Shown here in pieces: positions 10,441 through 23,810 of a stretch of 64,000 nucleotides of DNA. The translations under genes were made by a program, and so were the position numbers. How positions within the stretch are numbered: the stretch's first letter is position 1; the number at the start of each line of letters is the position of its first letter. The notes under the pieces are model-generated. The model ran no database searches. It had not been told where the DNA came from and saw only the letters and a list, made by a program, of their open reading frames with translations. This DNA comes from Tretioscincus oriximinensis. Its lineage: Eukaryota > Chordata > Lepidosauria > Squamata > Gymnophthalmidae. The stretch covers positions 2,824,271 to 2,888,270 of the forward strand of contig JAJVDF010000019.1 of the NCBI GenBank assembly GCA_022410635.1. The letters are read 5' to 3'.

Positions 10441-12789
10441 ATTTAACACATAGCACAAGAGACACACAGATATGCTTTTAAAATAAACAGGGGCTGAAAG
10501 AAGAGGTTTATAAAGTATAAAAACAAAAGGTTGCTAATAAAGAAATAAAGGATTGTGTGTTGGCATTTTCTTTTAGACTATACCAGTAATTAAATTCTAA
10601 GGCTATCTGAACATGGTACTTTTTTATTAGATTTTCTGTACATTCAAAAATGCTGTGTTAAGTATTTTGTTTGTTTAAAAACACAGAAAGATGCCAGCAA
10701 AACAAATTAGTCAAATCATTTTAAAGATGATTTAATCCTTAAAATTTATATTATATTAGTTTGCATTCATTTCCTTAAGGACTTATATCCCATAAAATAA
10801 TCAGCTTTTTGCATAGATTGGTTGTTTATTGATCTATGCCCTTAGCAGAAGGTTAGCAGTATTTTTTATTATTGGTAATAATGAAGTATGGATGGCAGTA
10901 GAAGGAAACAAGGGTGGAAAACTCAATAGTCTGCTTAGGAAGGTGGCGACAGAGAATGATAAAGCCATTCTCCTCAGCCCACTAAAACAGGAANAAGCAA
11001 AGATGGCAAACCCAATAGCATGCAGGTCTGATCCATTTTGTCCACAGAGAAAGACAAGTATGAGTTGGGCAGTGCAGGGAGGCAATATGTTGTTCACACA
11101 GGTTCCCAACCCTGGCTAGGTGAATAGGTGAGCACCCAGAAGATACCAGTCAAACAAGGTCTGCCCCTTCAACTGTTGGCACTTGCCACCACTTTCTCTA
11201 TCCACCTCTCCTCCTTTTTTCCAGCTTGTTGCTTCCATCACTGCCATTAAAATAAGAAATATCTGGCAGGAGATTCTACAAGCCATGACATTTTCTTTCT
11301 GTGTTTCCAGGGCCTTCAATGAAGCAGAGCCCTCAGTGGCAATATGAAGGTACATTTTGTGATGGCTATAAAACCAATGTTTGCCCTTCCCCATATGGAT
11401 CCTTCATCCATGAGAACTGCCTTTTCAAGAAGCCCAGGGAAGCTGCTTAGCTTGCTCTACACTCTGAGAGGAAACAAAAAAGAATGCTCTGTTTGCCACA
11501 GCTTCTCTTCCTAGACCAAGTTTTTCTTTCTCCTTGTGAGAGGGAAGGAAAGAAGGCCAACAAGCTCTCTTCCTACCTGCCTAGGGCACAAAATAAATCT
11601 CATTGTTACTGGATCTTCATTCACACAGATAATTTTTAAATGCCACAGGAAAATGTCCTTTCTAGACCAGGAGTTTCATCACCACTCATTCTCAAGAAAA
11701 ATGAAAGGAAACAAATTAATGTCACGTTCCTCTCCTCATCCAATGAGGATTTAGCTGAGGAGAACTTTTCTGACCTGCAGCCTCTGTCCATCTACAGATT
11801 ACCAGAAGTCCCTGAGCCACAGGCAGGGCCTTCTTCAAAATCAATAACTAAGGAAGGATAGAATCCCAAGTTAACATTCAACATTTTAAACTCACAAAAG
11901 GAGAAATGCATAGAAAAGGTTAATCAGGACAATTGAGAGGGTTTGTGTGATGAGGCAACACCCAGACCCCAGCTGCTATAGGGAAAGAGCTATAAATATA
12001 GATGGAAGTCCCACTGAGAGTTGTAGCTAATGACTGACCTAAACCTATTTGTGTTTATCTCTAACTTGTGTCCCTAGCTGTTTCCATTTACATGTGTGTT
12101 GTTAAAGTCACTTCTTGAGTATGCATATCTAAGACTCAAACTACCCTTTGTTGTGTTGTCAATTATCTGGGGCTCTTTTGTTAATATTCTATAACTGAAA
12201 TAAAGCCAGATTCAATTTACCTTAGACAATTAGACAGCCATCTTGCTGCCATAGGACCCCCTGCCACATGGAAAATACTTTCAAATCTCTCCAAAAATTG
12301 TGGCAGTTTCCCCATGCTCCTCTCCCACAATACAAACTCCAAAGTAAATAAATGTGTTGNTGCTGTTAATTTAAGAGCTCAAATTTTAAGCTCAAACTGA
12401 GCCATATTGTCTCATGTATTGAATTCTCAAATCATTTTCCCCCGTAAACTGAGTTTTCTAACGAGTTTTAAATTTTGTACCATTCTGGTTTGTTACCATT
12501 ATAACAAATTGATTGAAGTAAATGAATCTTGCTGCTGTTGGACCACCTAAAACGTGGAGAGTTTTAAAGCTTCACCAGAAAAAGCTTTTTTGTTAGTGAC
12601 TGAAAGCAGGATAATAATTTGCTTTTTAAAACAACAGAACCTATGAACAGCTCTTAAAGATTCTGTATATTCAGCTTGAATGTGAGCATATCAAGCTAAC
12701 ATTGTATTATACAGTTAAAATCATTTCATTCGAGAAAGATACTGTAGAAGGCAGACAATGATTGGGCAACAAAGTGACAAATGCACTTC
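10441..12789. other. unique DNA; weak LTR-like signals near 11.5-12.3 kb
   Basis: No gene is recognised. At 11990 'gctataaatatagatgg' could be a TATA-type promoter and at 12200 'gaaataaagccag' a polyadenylation signal. That is the spacing of a solo LTR, but no terminal TG/CA boundaries or target duplication were found. Confidence 0.25.
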
Positions 12790-13523
12790 AAATTAAGCAA
12801 GTGCATATTAGTGCAAAGAACCCCAGTTACTCCTACCAGCTAATGGGAACCAAGCATTCCGTGATGGAGCAGAAAAGGGATCTTGGGGTGTTGGTAGAAG
12901 TTCAATAAAGGTGTCAACCCAGTGTGCAGTAGCAGTGAAAAAATCAAATTCAATGTTAGGGATAATTAGGAAAGGAATTGAAAACAAGTCAGCAAATGTT
13001 TTTTTGCCTCTTTATAAATCTGTGGTGAGGCCATATTTGGAATACTGCGTACAATTCTGATAACCAAATCCCACAAAGGATATTGTGGAACTAGAGAAGG
13101 TGCAGAAAAGGGCAACAAGAATGATTGAGGGGCTGGAGCACCTACCTTATAAAGTCCGGCTGCAATGTCTGGGCCTCTTCAGCCTCGAAAGACAGAGTTT
13201 GGGAGGTGATCTGATTGAAGTGTATAAAATCATGGATGGGATGGATAAGGTAAATAGAGAAAAAAATGTTTTCTCTATTGCATAACGCTAGGAGTAGGGG
13301 GCATTCCTAGAAGCTGATGGGCAGAAAANTGAGGACAGACAAGGGAAAGTTTTTTTTCACTCAGAGGATCACCAACCTTTGGAATTTACTTGCAGGACAG
13401 GTGGTGGTAGCTAGCAGCCTGGATATTTAAGACAGGATTAGACAAGTTCATGGAAGCCAAGGGTATAAACTGCAACTAAATTGGATGTCTTGATATTGCC
13501 TCTGAGATGGAACAGCAGGAAGT
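12790..13523 (+). mobile_element. CR1/L3-like LINE, ORF2 C-terminal part
   Basis: This is the longest copy of the family. Translation in interrupted frames gives the reverse-transcriptase end: '..LGVLVE..', 'RPYLEYC.QF', then an intact stretch at 13085-13285 with 'LEKVQKRATRMIEGLEHLPY' and 'LGLFSLERQSLGGDLIEVYK'. It continues into 'FF..R..NLWNLL'-type sequence and 'F..LDKFMEA' near 13340-13460. These are the conserved last blocks of CR1-clade RT. Stops and frameshifts make it a dead, 5'-truncated copy. It breaks at about 13523, where an LTR-like block begins. Confidence 0.85.
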
Positions 13524-13525
13524 AC

Positions 13526-14015
13526 TGTGGACTCAAAGGTTTATGGGAATGTGTGCTCAGTGAGTCTAATAAAAGAAGAACAAGAATACCGGGGAAAGGG
13601 GTCCACAGAAGTCCCAACAATTCGTCCTGCAGATGGTTACAAGGGTGGAGACAGTCAGGAGGAAGCCAGACGCAAGGGGACCAACCACAGCCCCAAGGAA
13701 GCTAGGAGAAGCAAGGAGCTAAGAAGTCCAGTCAAGGGACATACCACAGGAGGATGATGGGAAGAGATGACATTGTGTTATAAGGGAATTGGCTGGACAG
13801 AAGCAGTAAGGGATGAATTCTGCTGAATCCTGGGAGAAACAGCAGATATAAAGGTGTGGTTGGCACTATGCCTGGGTCACCCATTTCTAAATGCCATGCG
13901 CCTATAGGCTTGGCATCAGCAAGGAGCCACCCAGCCTTTGTATTAATGATGNGGGATTTCTTAATAAACTGACTGAAACCTTAAGATCCTGTTTTTCTCA
14001 TGCTTTGGGAAACTA
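13526..14015 (+). mobile_element. LTR-like block (solo LTR candidate)
   Basis: CR1 similarity stops at about 13523. The following 490 bp begins TGTGGACTC, holds a TATA-type 'gatataaagg' near 13847, and has AATAAA near 13961 followed by a T-rich region. This order of signals resembles U3-R-U5. No clear terminal inverted bases or target duplication was found, so the boundaries are uncertain. It could be another non-coding retroelement end. Confidence 0.3.
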
Positions 14016-14969
14016 ACTAAAATATGAGATCGGAGTTAATCTNCTTGTGCATCTATAGCATGAAAGTTAATGCATTTGAGGCCTGGTAGCCCTAGCCAAC
14101 CTTTCTTATAATCACTGACAATCGAATTGTAGATACCTTTTAATAGAGGGTAAGAAACACTGAAATAGCATGCTAGTCTTCTTAATAATTTTTTTTTTCA
14201 TTATTAAACCCTGACATTTTAAAATAGAGTTACATGACAACTGTATATTTCAGGAAGTGCGTTTCTGAGCATCCTTTTGGAATGTGTATTACACTATTAA
14301 TATTGTATGTATGTTAATTTAAAAAAACTAGATGATGACACCATTTCACAAGCAGGTTAATAAATGTCAATGGAATAAAACAAGAAAGTGCATTTTAAGT
14401 GTCAATAGAAAGCATGTTTTCCAAATCCTGATTTTCTCCTTTAGTACATCTTTTGTGGAGTTGAGATGCATGGACTAAATTGTTCACTTAGTGCAGCATC
14501 CATGCTTGGTTGATCATGTGCTTGCCAAAGTTTCAATTTCTTGCTTGGTCGGTAGCATGATTGTGAGGGATGGAAATTGTATAGGTTGTCCATCATAAAT
14601 TCCATTTGGGAATTTTTAAGCTTTCAGCATAAATGGTTTTAAGGAGGCATGGCTTGAAGAGCTTGTTCATCGGATTTATAATAAATGGATATGCATTTCA
14701 AATCTGTAAGGACTAGTGTGAAGAGATTATATCAAGGTACCGCTACGCAATTTGTCTAAGTCTGAAATAATTAATGATATTTGCCTTGAATGTACAGATA
14801 AGAATTTTGACTCTGGGTCTCCTACATGAACATTTTTCCTTAGTCATATAGCTTCATACTGGAATGAGAAAAGAGAGAAAGCAATATTCTTGTGTTGAGC
14901 TCAAGTTAGTGGGTAGACAAAATAAGTCAGACAAGAGAACCCCCCCCCCCCCCCCCCATCAAGATGATC
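14016..14969. other. unique AT-rich DNA and a poly-C run
   Basis: A homopolymer of about 18 C occupies 14941-14958, just before a SINE. The remainder shows nothing recognisable. Confidence 0.5.
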
Positions 14970-15300
14970 ATCAGTCTGGTGTTATGGTTAGACTGTCAGA
15001 CTCTTATCCAGAGGTGTCCCCGTTCGATTCTGCACTCCTCTACAAAAGCCAGCTGGGTGATCTTAGGTAATTCACAGTTCTTCAGGTTTTTTTAGCTACA
15101 GAGAGGAGTGAGCAGCCTCTACTAACCTTAGTTTCAGCCAACCTAGCTCTTTGAAAGAAAACATTTGCAAGTAGATGAATAGAGGAAGATAGAATGTAAG
15201 CCTTCAGGTGAACAAAATACATTGTAAGCTGTTTCGAGACACTTCATGCAAGAAACGTGGGGTATAAAAACCCAGTTCTCCTCCTGCTGCTTCTTCTTGT
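14970..15300 (+). mobile_element. hybrid SINE: Sauria head, family b body
   Basis: The 5' part (14975-15095) is a Sauria-type head with 'gttatggttagactgtcagac' and B box 'gttcgattctgcactcctc'. From about 15108 the sequence matches family b instead: 'gcagcctctactaac', 'cagccaacctagctctttgaaag', 'gcaagtagat', 'gaagatagaatgtaagcc', 'ttgtaagctgtttcgag', 'ggggtataaaaacc' and a short CTTCTT tail. The two halves join without a gap, which suggests template switching rather than a nested insertion. Confidence 0.7.
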
Positions 15301-16080
15301 TAAATATCGCTATGCAAATCTTATTAGTTAAGCTGAAAGTTCATCCTAAGACATAGCAGTCATAACATTTTTGAAACCATGTTTGTCTCTTCCCCCTTCC
15401 CGCCCCCCAATCCAGTTATCCCTCAAGATCTCTGTAGCCAATTTCTGGCTGTCATAGCCCTTACATCAGACTTAGCACTAACTCATACAAGCTTTGTGAC
15501 AACATAGGGTGGCATTGGTCTACACTGGAATAGACAGTCCATGTATAGAACTGCTCCAACAAGTGGTTGAACAAAAGCTAGGACTAATTTATTTCTCATT
15601 TGTGACATCTTAACAATAGTTCAGAACAGAAACAATCTGAAAGTCTGGCAGGAGGCTAAATCATGGTGAAATGATGACTTCTCCAAAGGGATTTTCATTT
15701 TTTGCTTTTGTGTGTCCTGTCAGTCCTGTCTATTCCTGTTTTGCAATCTGAGAATCATCACAGAGCTCACAGGTACAAGGGTAAAAGTGAAAAGTACGGT
15801 AATATGTGTGATATATTTATATACTGATGAGAAGCTATTTTCTCCATTTATTCCAGCCTTTCTCCCCAGCATTTAGAATGGCATTCTTAAGGTTTAGCTT
15901 TCCAAAGTACTATTATAGGTTCATCTGAGAAATGTAACTGTCTCAGGGTGTAGGCCAACAGTAAATTATTTGTTAATATGTGGAATAGCCCAGATGTAGT
16001 TCAGCTCTTTAAAAAAACAAAACAAAATCAAACTGTTTATATAGTTCCAGAAAGAAAACTGTATAGAGGCTATCAGCGGT
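15301..16080. other. unique DNA, nothing recognised
   Basis: No repeat, exon or RNA gene seen. Confidence 0.4.
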
Positions 16081-16290
16081 TGTTATGAACATATAAGGAG
16101 CCTTACTGAATAGGACAATAGTCCATCTAGGCTAGCATCCTCTATTACATAATAGTCTATAAATTGTTTCTGGGCACCTACCCTCTGTACCCTGTAAAAG
16201 ATCTTTCTCATGTCTCAAGCCTAAATCTAGGTTTAGTACCCACTTATACGTACATTTCCTGAATGATTTTGTCTAGACCTTGTTAAAAGG
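16081..16290 (-). mobile_element. old CR1/L3-like 3' end
   Basis: The plus strand reads 'gaacatataaggagccttactgaataggac' and 'agtccatctaggctagcatcc', the reverse of the CR1 terminus. Similarity is clear to about 16150 and faint beyond it. Confidence 0.55.
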
Positions 16291-18455
16291 TCAGATCCTA
16301 TAGAAGATCCTATACATAATGCCTCTGCATTATGTATACCTCTGCACCCCTATGCCCNTTTCTTTGATGTATTTTCCTGTTACATTGTAAAATTAAGGTT
16401 TCCTGTGTTTTTCAATAAACAATATGCTACCTAGTAAGTTTCTTTATTGAATGTTATAAGTGATATTCATACTACTAAAAGATTCCTGCATTTACTAGTA
16501 AACTGGCATATTAAAGAATACAGAGCTTTCCTCCACATCTTGGTCCAAATGTCCCCTGCTTGCTTAATTGACTTTAGATAAAAAAGAGATCAAATTGTAC
16601 AAAACAGCTTTCTATAGACTTGTTTCAGCAAGGTCTACTGATATACAAGCATGTGATGAAAAGTACAGAATAGTATAGAAGACACAGAACTCTGTGATCA
16701 GTTTTATCAAGGGACCATGGGTTTTTGATAGCACAATATGATACACTTTGAGGCTAGGGATTTTCATTTCGGGTGATCCAAGTTTTTACAGGCAATTGCA
16801 AATCTCATGTGAGCCACAGGGCTGGCACTAGAGCTGTCTTAAACAACCATCCGATTATAGACAATCATGTCCCAGAATATATGGACTATGTGCTACTCCA
16901 GCTGAATGCACATAAATACCTCAGCTTATTCAGCATTCCTGGGCTAGTTCACCACAGATAAATATAGAAATAGCTTTAGTTACATTCTAGTATTGATAAA
17001 AGAATTTACTAGCACCTGGTAAACTGCAGAGGACCCTACTTCATATGCTGGTTTACAATTAAGTGTGGAAATGTCATTATACGTAGTGTATCGTTCCGTT
17101 CTTCAATAGGAAATCTACTTTACCTGAGGGAAATTGTTTTAAGTTACTGTGGATGATTCTACAAGGACTAGTATATTGAGCAACAAGCCTAGAAGCCTTC
17201 CTTCCTTCTGCAAGTACAATGTAATGTCTTTTTGCCCAGCACAAGAAAAGGAGATTCCTAATATATCTGCTGGTTCACTTCCATATGTGAAATTGCTCAG
17301 TTAATTATGCAGTTTCATCCCAGGGAACTTTCATGGTTGAGTGTAGTGTATGACTTGCAGATTTCTTCGCACTTAGACTGTGGTCCAGGCAATAGGTCAG
17401 ACTAGTACAATTAGATCACATCGTCTTGCTGCAATATCATAATGTCCATCCATCACTGCACCATCATGGTCATTATTCTTTCAATTATATCCTTGTGTAA
17501 AGGACATTGCATAGAAATGATGGGCACCTGGACCAACTGCTGGCAGATATGGATAGTGCCTGAGGCAAGGATATGATAACTGTGGTTCAGAACAACTGTA
17601 GAGCACCTGCATTGTCTTCAAAGTTGGGCTGGGACAGATGAATGACCTAGATGCCTCACTATTGTTTACGATGATAGCACGTTAGATGGGCACATTTACA
17701 AACCTCTGTTTGAAAACACAAACTGTGAGTTCACAGGGGTGAAAGAAGCAGTTTAGAGAACTATAAAGTGAATTAAATTCCCTCCACTGTTTCCAATTCT
17801 GTGTCAGCTCCGTTTCACAAGATTTGCATTAGTGTTAATGGTCACATTGCGCGCAAATCCATAATTAGAAAAAAATAATAATACAGATATACAGTTATAT
17901 AGTTCTGTGCAAAAGTAGGACAACCCCCACAAAATAAATAAATAAATAAATAAATAAATAAAAACCCCACTTTTAAAACCACTGTTGCCTCCTTGGAATC
18001 TAGAACAAAATGAAGGCACAGTTGGTGCATGGCAGCATTCACACAAAGACACTCTCACTGGCAGAGCACAGTTAGCCCGAATTCGGGGAAACTGCACTTT
18101 TGCATTGCTTTTGAAGGAGAACTCCATTCTAGCAATGTATGAACGATGCATCACAAAAGCACCCCCCCCTGTGGATTATAGAGGAACTGTGTGCACCCAG
18201 GGCAAAGCCACACAGCTTTCGCTCCCATTTTCCCCACAGTATCATAGCTACTTACATGAGAAATCACAATAGTGTATTATTAAAATAGAAAGATTTGTGT
18301 GATACAGATCAGGGACTAAAGGTAAAAATTGTATTTCTGAGTTGGCAATCTGTAATTGATGAGCATATCTTTCTTCCTCACAGTTTTATTCTCACAACAA
18401 TCCTGTTAGCAGTTAATATTGTGATTCACTTTGAGTCCTTTGGATACTGGAATAT
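16291..18455. other. unique DNA with a short AAAT repeat
   Basis: An (AAAT)n microsatellite lies at about 17932-17962. No gene, RNA or repeat family is otherwise identified. Confidence 0.45.
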
Positions 18456-18530
18456 ATACTATATATTTGTGTATATATATATATGAAGAGGGAGGGAGAG
18501 AGGGAGGGAGAGGAGGGAGGGAGAGCGATA
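18456..18530. repeat. TA run followed by GGGA/GA-rich simple repeat
   Basis: A TA-rich stretch (18450-18484) passes directly into a purine-only tract of 'gggagagagggagggag' type (18486-18526). Confidence 0.85.
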
Positions 18531-19324
18531 CTAAATTTGATTTGTGGCCAGTGTTCAAGCTATAGCACCATGCTGGCACTCATTATTTTAATCATGTGGC
18601 AGGAAACCCCATGCTAAGTGAAAAGTGTACATTTTAGAAGAGCAGTGACTATCCATTATTTTAAAACTTGCAAAAGCTNCTGCTGTGGAGAACTTTCCTC
18701 AAAGTTAGAAAATTCAGCATGCACATCAGTTGTTGGAAAATATTCCATCTGCTTGTGATTACAAATCCTCATAATCCTTGAATACAGGCAATTATCACAG
18801 AAATCTCTTCTTCAACACTGGCTGGAATTCATCTATTGGTTGCTGAACTATATCCTCTCTGAATTCATTGTCCATTTCTAAGTAGGAGTCTCAGATGAAA
18901 GACAGTTGAGCATACTGAGAACTTGCAGATTTTCAAATGACTCCCTCTACCCACTACAGAACATTTATTCAGAGCTGCTGTGATAACTAAACCAAGATCT
19001 GGGTATATTTCAATCCCTGTGATTAAATATTTGATGGACCCAAAAAATGAAATCTGCATGCTTCAGATTGTTTTATTAATTTAGACATTGNCCATCACAG
19101 TGAATGGACAAAAATTTTGTGTTTGGTTTACTGCCCATTAGTTCAGGTCAGTAGCAAACAGGACCATCAAACAACAGGATGTTGTTCACATTCAGACGTG
19201 TGGTAAACAACACCTGTATTTCCACTGAAAAAAGACCCCTTTCGATGGAAAACATATCACACACAGATTCTTCTACTGAACAGACTGGGATCTTAAAAAT
19301 TAAATATAAATGTGTACAGAGTGA
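18531..19324. other. unique DNA, nothing recognised
   Basis: No feature identified. Confidence 0.4.
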
Positions 19325-19660
19325 AGACAAAGAAAGTATTTTTTCACCCAGAGGGTCATCAGCTTATAGAGTTTACTTCCATAAGAGGTGGTGGTAGCTA
19401 GCAGCCTGGATAGCTTCAAGACAAGATTAGACAAGTTCATGGACACCAAGGGTATAAATAGCTACTAGGATGGATGTCTGGATGTTGTCTCCAGCATGCA
19501 GAAACAGGCAGTATTCCTGAAATACNATTTGCAGGGAGTGAAGTATAGGTGAAGATTTTGCCTTCTTTTGTTTCAGATCGTGCCCAGGTGGGCCTCTGTG
19601 TGAGACAGAATTCTGGACTACATGTCCTGTATAAATGGACACATGAAATCACCATCTCTA
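19325..19660 (+). mobile_element. CR1/L3-like LINE 3' end
   Basis: Plus-strand copy: 'gtattttttcacccagagggtcatcag', 'ggtggtagctagcagcctgg', 'gacaagttcatgg', 'aggtgggcctctgtgtgagac'. It lacks the final 8-mer tail. Confidence 0.8.
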
Positions 19661-22521
19661 CCATATTCAAACACTTTTCAAGACAAGAAGAATAATCTTT
19701 GTCAAGTAAACAAATTAGTTACAACTCAATTTTTATAATACGAAAGAATAATAATAAGTTCAACAGAATCCAAATCCGATACTCTACTGAGTATGAAATG
19801 GTTTTTAGGATTTAAGACAAGAGGTCACAGAATATTGACATTAAATAGGATATGAATATATGACAGAAGGCTATAAATTCATAAAAAATAGTACACATAA
19901 TTCTCACTTGTATATCCATAGAGTTGTTCTAGTAACTGAAGCATAAGTATTTTCTGTTTTGAATTAGAGGGGGAAAGTTTCAAGATTGTTGGGCATCTTT
20001 AGCTGCCTGTCTCTGCTGTCAACAGATTGTTAATAATTCATGCTTATAAATATTCTATGATATAGATAACTCTCCTAAACTTGAAGAAGGAAAGAATGTA
20101 AATTGTTTTAAAACCAGTTAGTACATTAATTTTGTTATACCAGGCATCTTACCGGTACATTCCTTGCCAATCTACACAAGTTATTTGGAAAACAATTACT
20201 ATTGATTTTTCAATTTTAAAAAATGAAGACCATTTCTAAGTAGATCTGTAAACTATACCTATTAGCTATGGATACCTACTGTGGATGGCAAAACACAATC
20301 TGATTCAGCAATAAAGTACTCAAAATATAGTTAAATATCATAAATAAAATTCAGGATTGAAAATAGAGTCCTAAGGAAGCCTAAGGCAAAGGGATCTTTT
20401 AAAAAAAATATTAACACAAAATGAAACATTTCACCATAACCTCATCAGCTAAAGTATAAAATGTCTAGAATTTCAGGATACTGCAGAGTTGTGAGTTTAA
20501 TATGACATAGAACTGGAATTAGAGAAGAGAGGAGAAAGAAAAGCTAGCCACAAGTTTTGATTGACTTCCTCCCAGGCAATACCATGGAGATTTTAAGGGA
20601 TCAGACTGGCACTGCATTCAGATATGGATTTTTTCATGCTTTAATATGGGAGATTTGTCAGGTTGGGGGAATCCAGCACTGGTAGTACTAGAGAGGGTTA
20701 TCATTATGCTTTTCCTCCTAAAAGATTTATGCTGTATTCGAAACATGATGTCCTGTCTTCGCACCACTGAGATCTTTGCCTGCCTTGCTTCAGTGAGAGC
20801 AGAAATTAATTGAACATCCACCAGCTTGTGTGTGTGTCTGTTTGTGTGTAAATTATACAGTGTTGCTGATTTTTAAAAAATCTACTATATTGGCAAAACT
20901 TGGCTGAATACACAAAAGGGTTTTCCTTTGCATTCATCCACTTGGCAACAAGAGAGGCCAACAACCAGTAAGAACAAGATACAAATAAGCCAATTAAAAG
21001 ATATGATTTATGGTAGGCATTCTTGAGAACTGTAGACAAATTCAGAAAAAAGAAAAATTAAGTCATTTATAACATTATATACAGAAATAGTACTACAAAA
21101 GACAATAGTCAGAATATAGTCTAGGTTTAAGAAGGTATTTTATGGTATAGTAGCGTTTGATTGGACAGACAGGCTTTCTGATGCACCACGATACACTTAT
21201 TAGTGTATTATGCATCTGATAAAAATAGTGGTTTTAATGATTTTTACAGCAGAATTTTCTTATACTCTTGCATTTTCTGACTATGGACTGATTGTGTGAG
21301 AACTAATGAGATCTCAAGAAGGCCACACAAAGAACAATCAAGAAGCGTGAAGAAACAAGCAAACACACGGACACACACATCCAGCAGTATTTTCTTCCTC
21401 TATAGGAAGACAGCAGGAAAAGCATGTTTCTGACATAGCAGGATAGGAGAAATAAAAAATAATGGTGAACATTTGTGCAGGTCCATGTATGCTTGATGGA
21501 GAGAAACAGCCAATCAGAGCAAAAAGGAATGAATTCAAGTAAAGTGGAGGTAGACCGGACAATGAAAAACTCAAACAAAAGTCTTCCCGTCTGTAGATGA
21601 AGATTCTTCCTTGAAGCAGTGCGGGGGAGGCAGCCTCTGGCTAAGAACATTCATTTATAGCCCATCAAAGCTCTCAGAACTCAGCTAGTGCGGGGACTGG
21701 TCTGGACAGCTCTGCTCGGCAGACAATATTGTTCAAACAAACAAATACAATATATTGCAAACAGGATTTGCCATTCATATTCATGAGTGCAGCTTGAAAA
21801 GTTTCATACAGATTTCTTAGAAGACAATTCCTTCTTTTGTGGTGGTCTCACGTTCAAATAAGAGATTTCATATTACAAAACATGGAGGTTTAATAAATAG
21901 ATTATACTCATTAAGCAAGATGTTTTCAGATAGACTAATAGTAATAGTGGATGTGTGAGCTTTCTAGTAATGCACTTCCCCCACAATATTTCCACTTACA
22001 GTAGCAGAAAACAACTTACAATGATCATGCTGCTCCATTACTGGGCATAGACTAGATACTATTTTTGCAGGGTGCAATTTTTCTCCCTACATGAAAGCAC
22101 TCATAGCTGCCACTAAAAATGAACCTCCACAATCTAAGATGGATACGAGGAAGCATAATTTTCAATTGCAATCATGATGTCTCTCTCTCTCATTGATTCA
22201 GAAACAAACTGCTTGTATTTTCAAGTAGAAAACTATTCTCTGACTTGGTCCTATAAGTACAAAAAGCATCCTGCCAGACATTTTTCTTGCTTTCACTCTT
22301 ATAAATCATTAACAAAGAGAGAAGAGTCTAATAGTTAGAATCAAATAGATCAAGCTATCAGTAAGAAAGGAATAGGACAGTTTTAAGTACCACAATGGTA
22401 GGAGATTACTAACATAACCCAGCAATGCTTTAAGTTTCTGATACACAGATACATAAAGACTGTAGAAAATTCAGATGGGCTAACCATTATTCTGTTTCCT
22501 GATCTGGATGTCTACAGTCTC
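19661..22521. other. unique AT-rich DNA, no gene recognised
   Basis: A TATAAAT on the minus strand (21653-21659) lies upstream of a 78-codon minus-strand frame (21338-21574) and a CCAAT motif near 21511. The arrangement and the lack of any domain give no real support for a gene. Confidence 0.35.
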
Positions 22522-22655
22522 TGGTCCTGTCCCTACTAAGCCTTATTCTGGGTTACATCTCAGAACAGACCTTGGCCATCCGCAGCTGCCAAAGATTACA
22601 GGCTCCTGTTCCAAGGTGTAGCCCAAAATAAGACTCAGTGGGGACAGGGCACCTG
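22522..22655. mobile_element. inverted-repeat MITE
   Basis: The ends pair over about 33 bp. The left reads GTCCTGTCCCTACTAAGCC then TTATTCTGGGTTAC. The reverse complement of the right reads GCCCTGTCCCCACTGAGTC then TTATTTTGGGCTAC. The interior is only about 65 bp. No target duplication is clear. A related single end appears at 1918-1943. Confidence 0.65.
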
Positions 22656-23489
22656 TATATCTAACTTAGCCTTTGTAGACATATATCAGATTTCTTTGAC
22701 ATAAAAACTGGCTCTAAGATTTTGCACTATTTTATAGCTCTGTTGATTAATGGATTCAGCTGCATTATATTTGCCATTTTTTCTCAACACTTTTCTCTAT
22801 TTTAACCAATCACATAATAATAACTCTGGTTCTCCTTATTCTATCAGTGCCGAACATACTTTATGGATTGTTCTAGGGTTTATTCTTGGGTTTTTTTTGC
22901 TTACTATCAGACAATAAAAGGCACCTTAAAAATCCATGATGACTTTTAATTCCAGTCTTCCTTGTCAATGAAAGAGAAAAGATGCGTATATACAAGAGGC
23001 CACCATGTAAGCAATAAGCATTTTAATTAAATTGACTTCATGGGTCATCTTTATTTAGGTCCACAGGATGCTAGGAAGAATAAATCACAACATCCATCAG
23101 CATATATTCAGCTATAACCTATGAATTTGCTGATACCGGGGAAGGATGGAGTAGTAAGTCAACTACTATAAACTTGAAATAAAATTTCACTCAAGGACAT
23201 ACGGATCATTACTTGTAATGACCAAAAAAAAAACATTGTAAGTAACTAATATAAAGGTTTCAGGTTCAATTCAAATGAGTTACAGAACTGCTTACCACTG
23301 GTGACTAAACTATGGCTCTCTAGATGTCACACAATTAAAAGGGGGTGCTCCATTTGTAAGAGACTTCCAATAACATAAACCCATGGATTCAACTCGGGTC
23401 TGTCTGCGTAATTTTGCAAATTCTCAAAGTGCATGGTGACTGCATCCATTGGTGAAATTTCTATCATAGTTAACTAGCCAGAGTAGCTT
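22656..23489. other. unique AT-rich DNA, nothing recognised
   Basis: No feature identified. Confidence 0.4.
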
Positions 23490-23745
23490 TTAGAAGGATT
23501 AGACAAATTTGTGGAAGCCAATAGCTACTAGAATGGATGCCTAGATACTAGCATCCATGTTAAAAAAACAGGCAGGATTCTCTAAATGCCAACTGCAGGG
23601 ATTTGCTAGCAGGTGAAGGTTTTACTTCTTCTGCTGCATAAGATGGCCAAAAGCAATAGGTGGGGCCACTGTGTGATACAGGATGCTGCATTAGATAGGT
23701 TATAGCCTGATCCAGCAGGATTCCTCTTATGTTTTTTTAAATGCA
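23490..23745 (+). mobile_element. CR1/L3-like LINE 3' end
   Basis: Plus-strand copy with 'gattagacaaatttgtggaagcc', 'agctactagaatggatgcc', 'ggccactgtgtgatacaggatgctg' and 'gatccagcaggattcctcttatg'. The terminal 'cttatg' tail is still visible. Confidence 0.8.
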
Positions 23746-23810
23746 ATAGTAGCACATGGGCAAAAAGTTGCTGCTCCAAAGCTTGCTTATATCTATCATT
23801 TCATCAAGGG

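Noticed and set aside
21303..21660. Minus-strand promoter (TATAAAT) with a small gene
   Set aside because: The first ATG is only a few bases from the TATA motif, the CCAAT motif lies downstream rather than upstream, and the frames have no domain or splice support.
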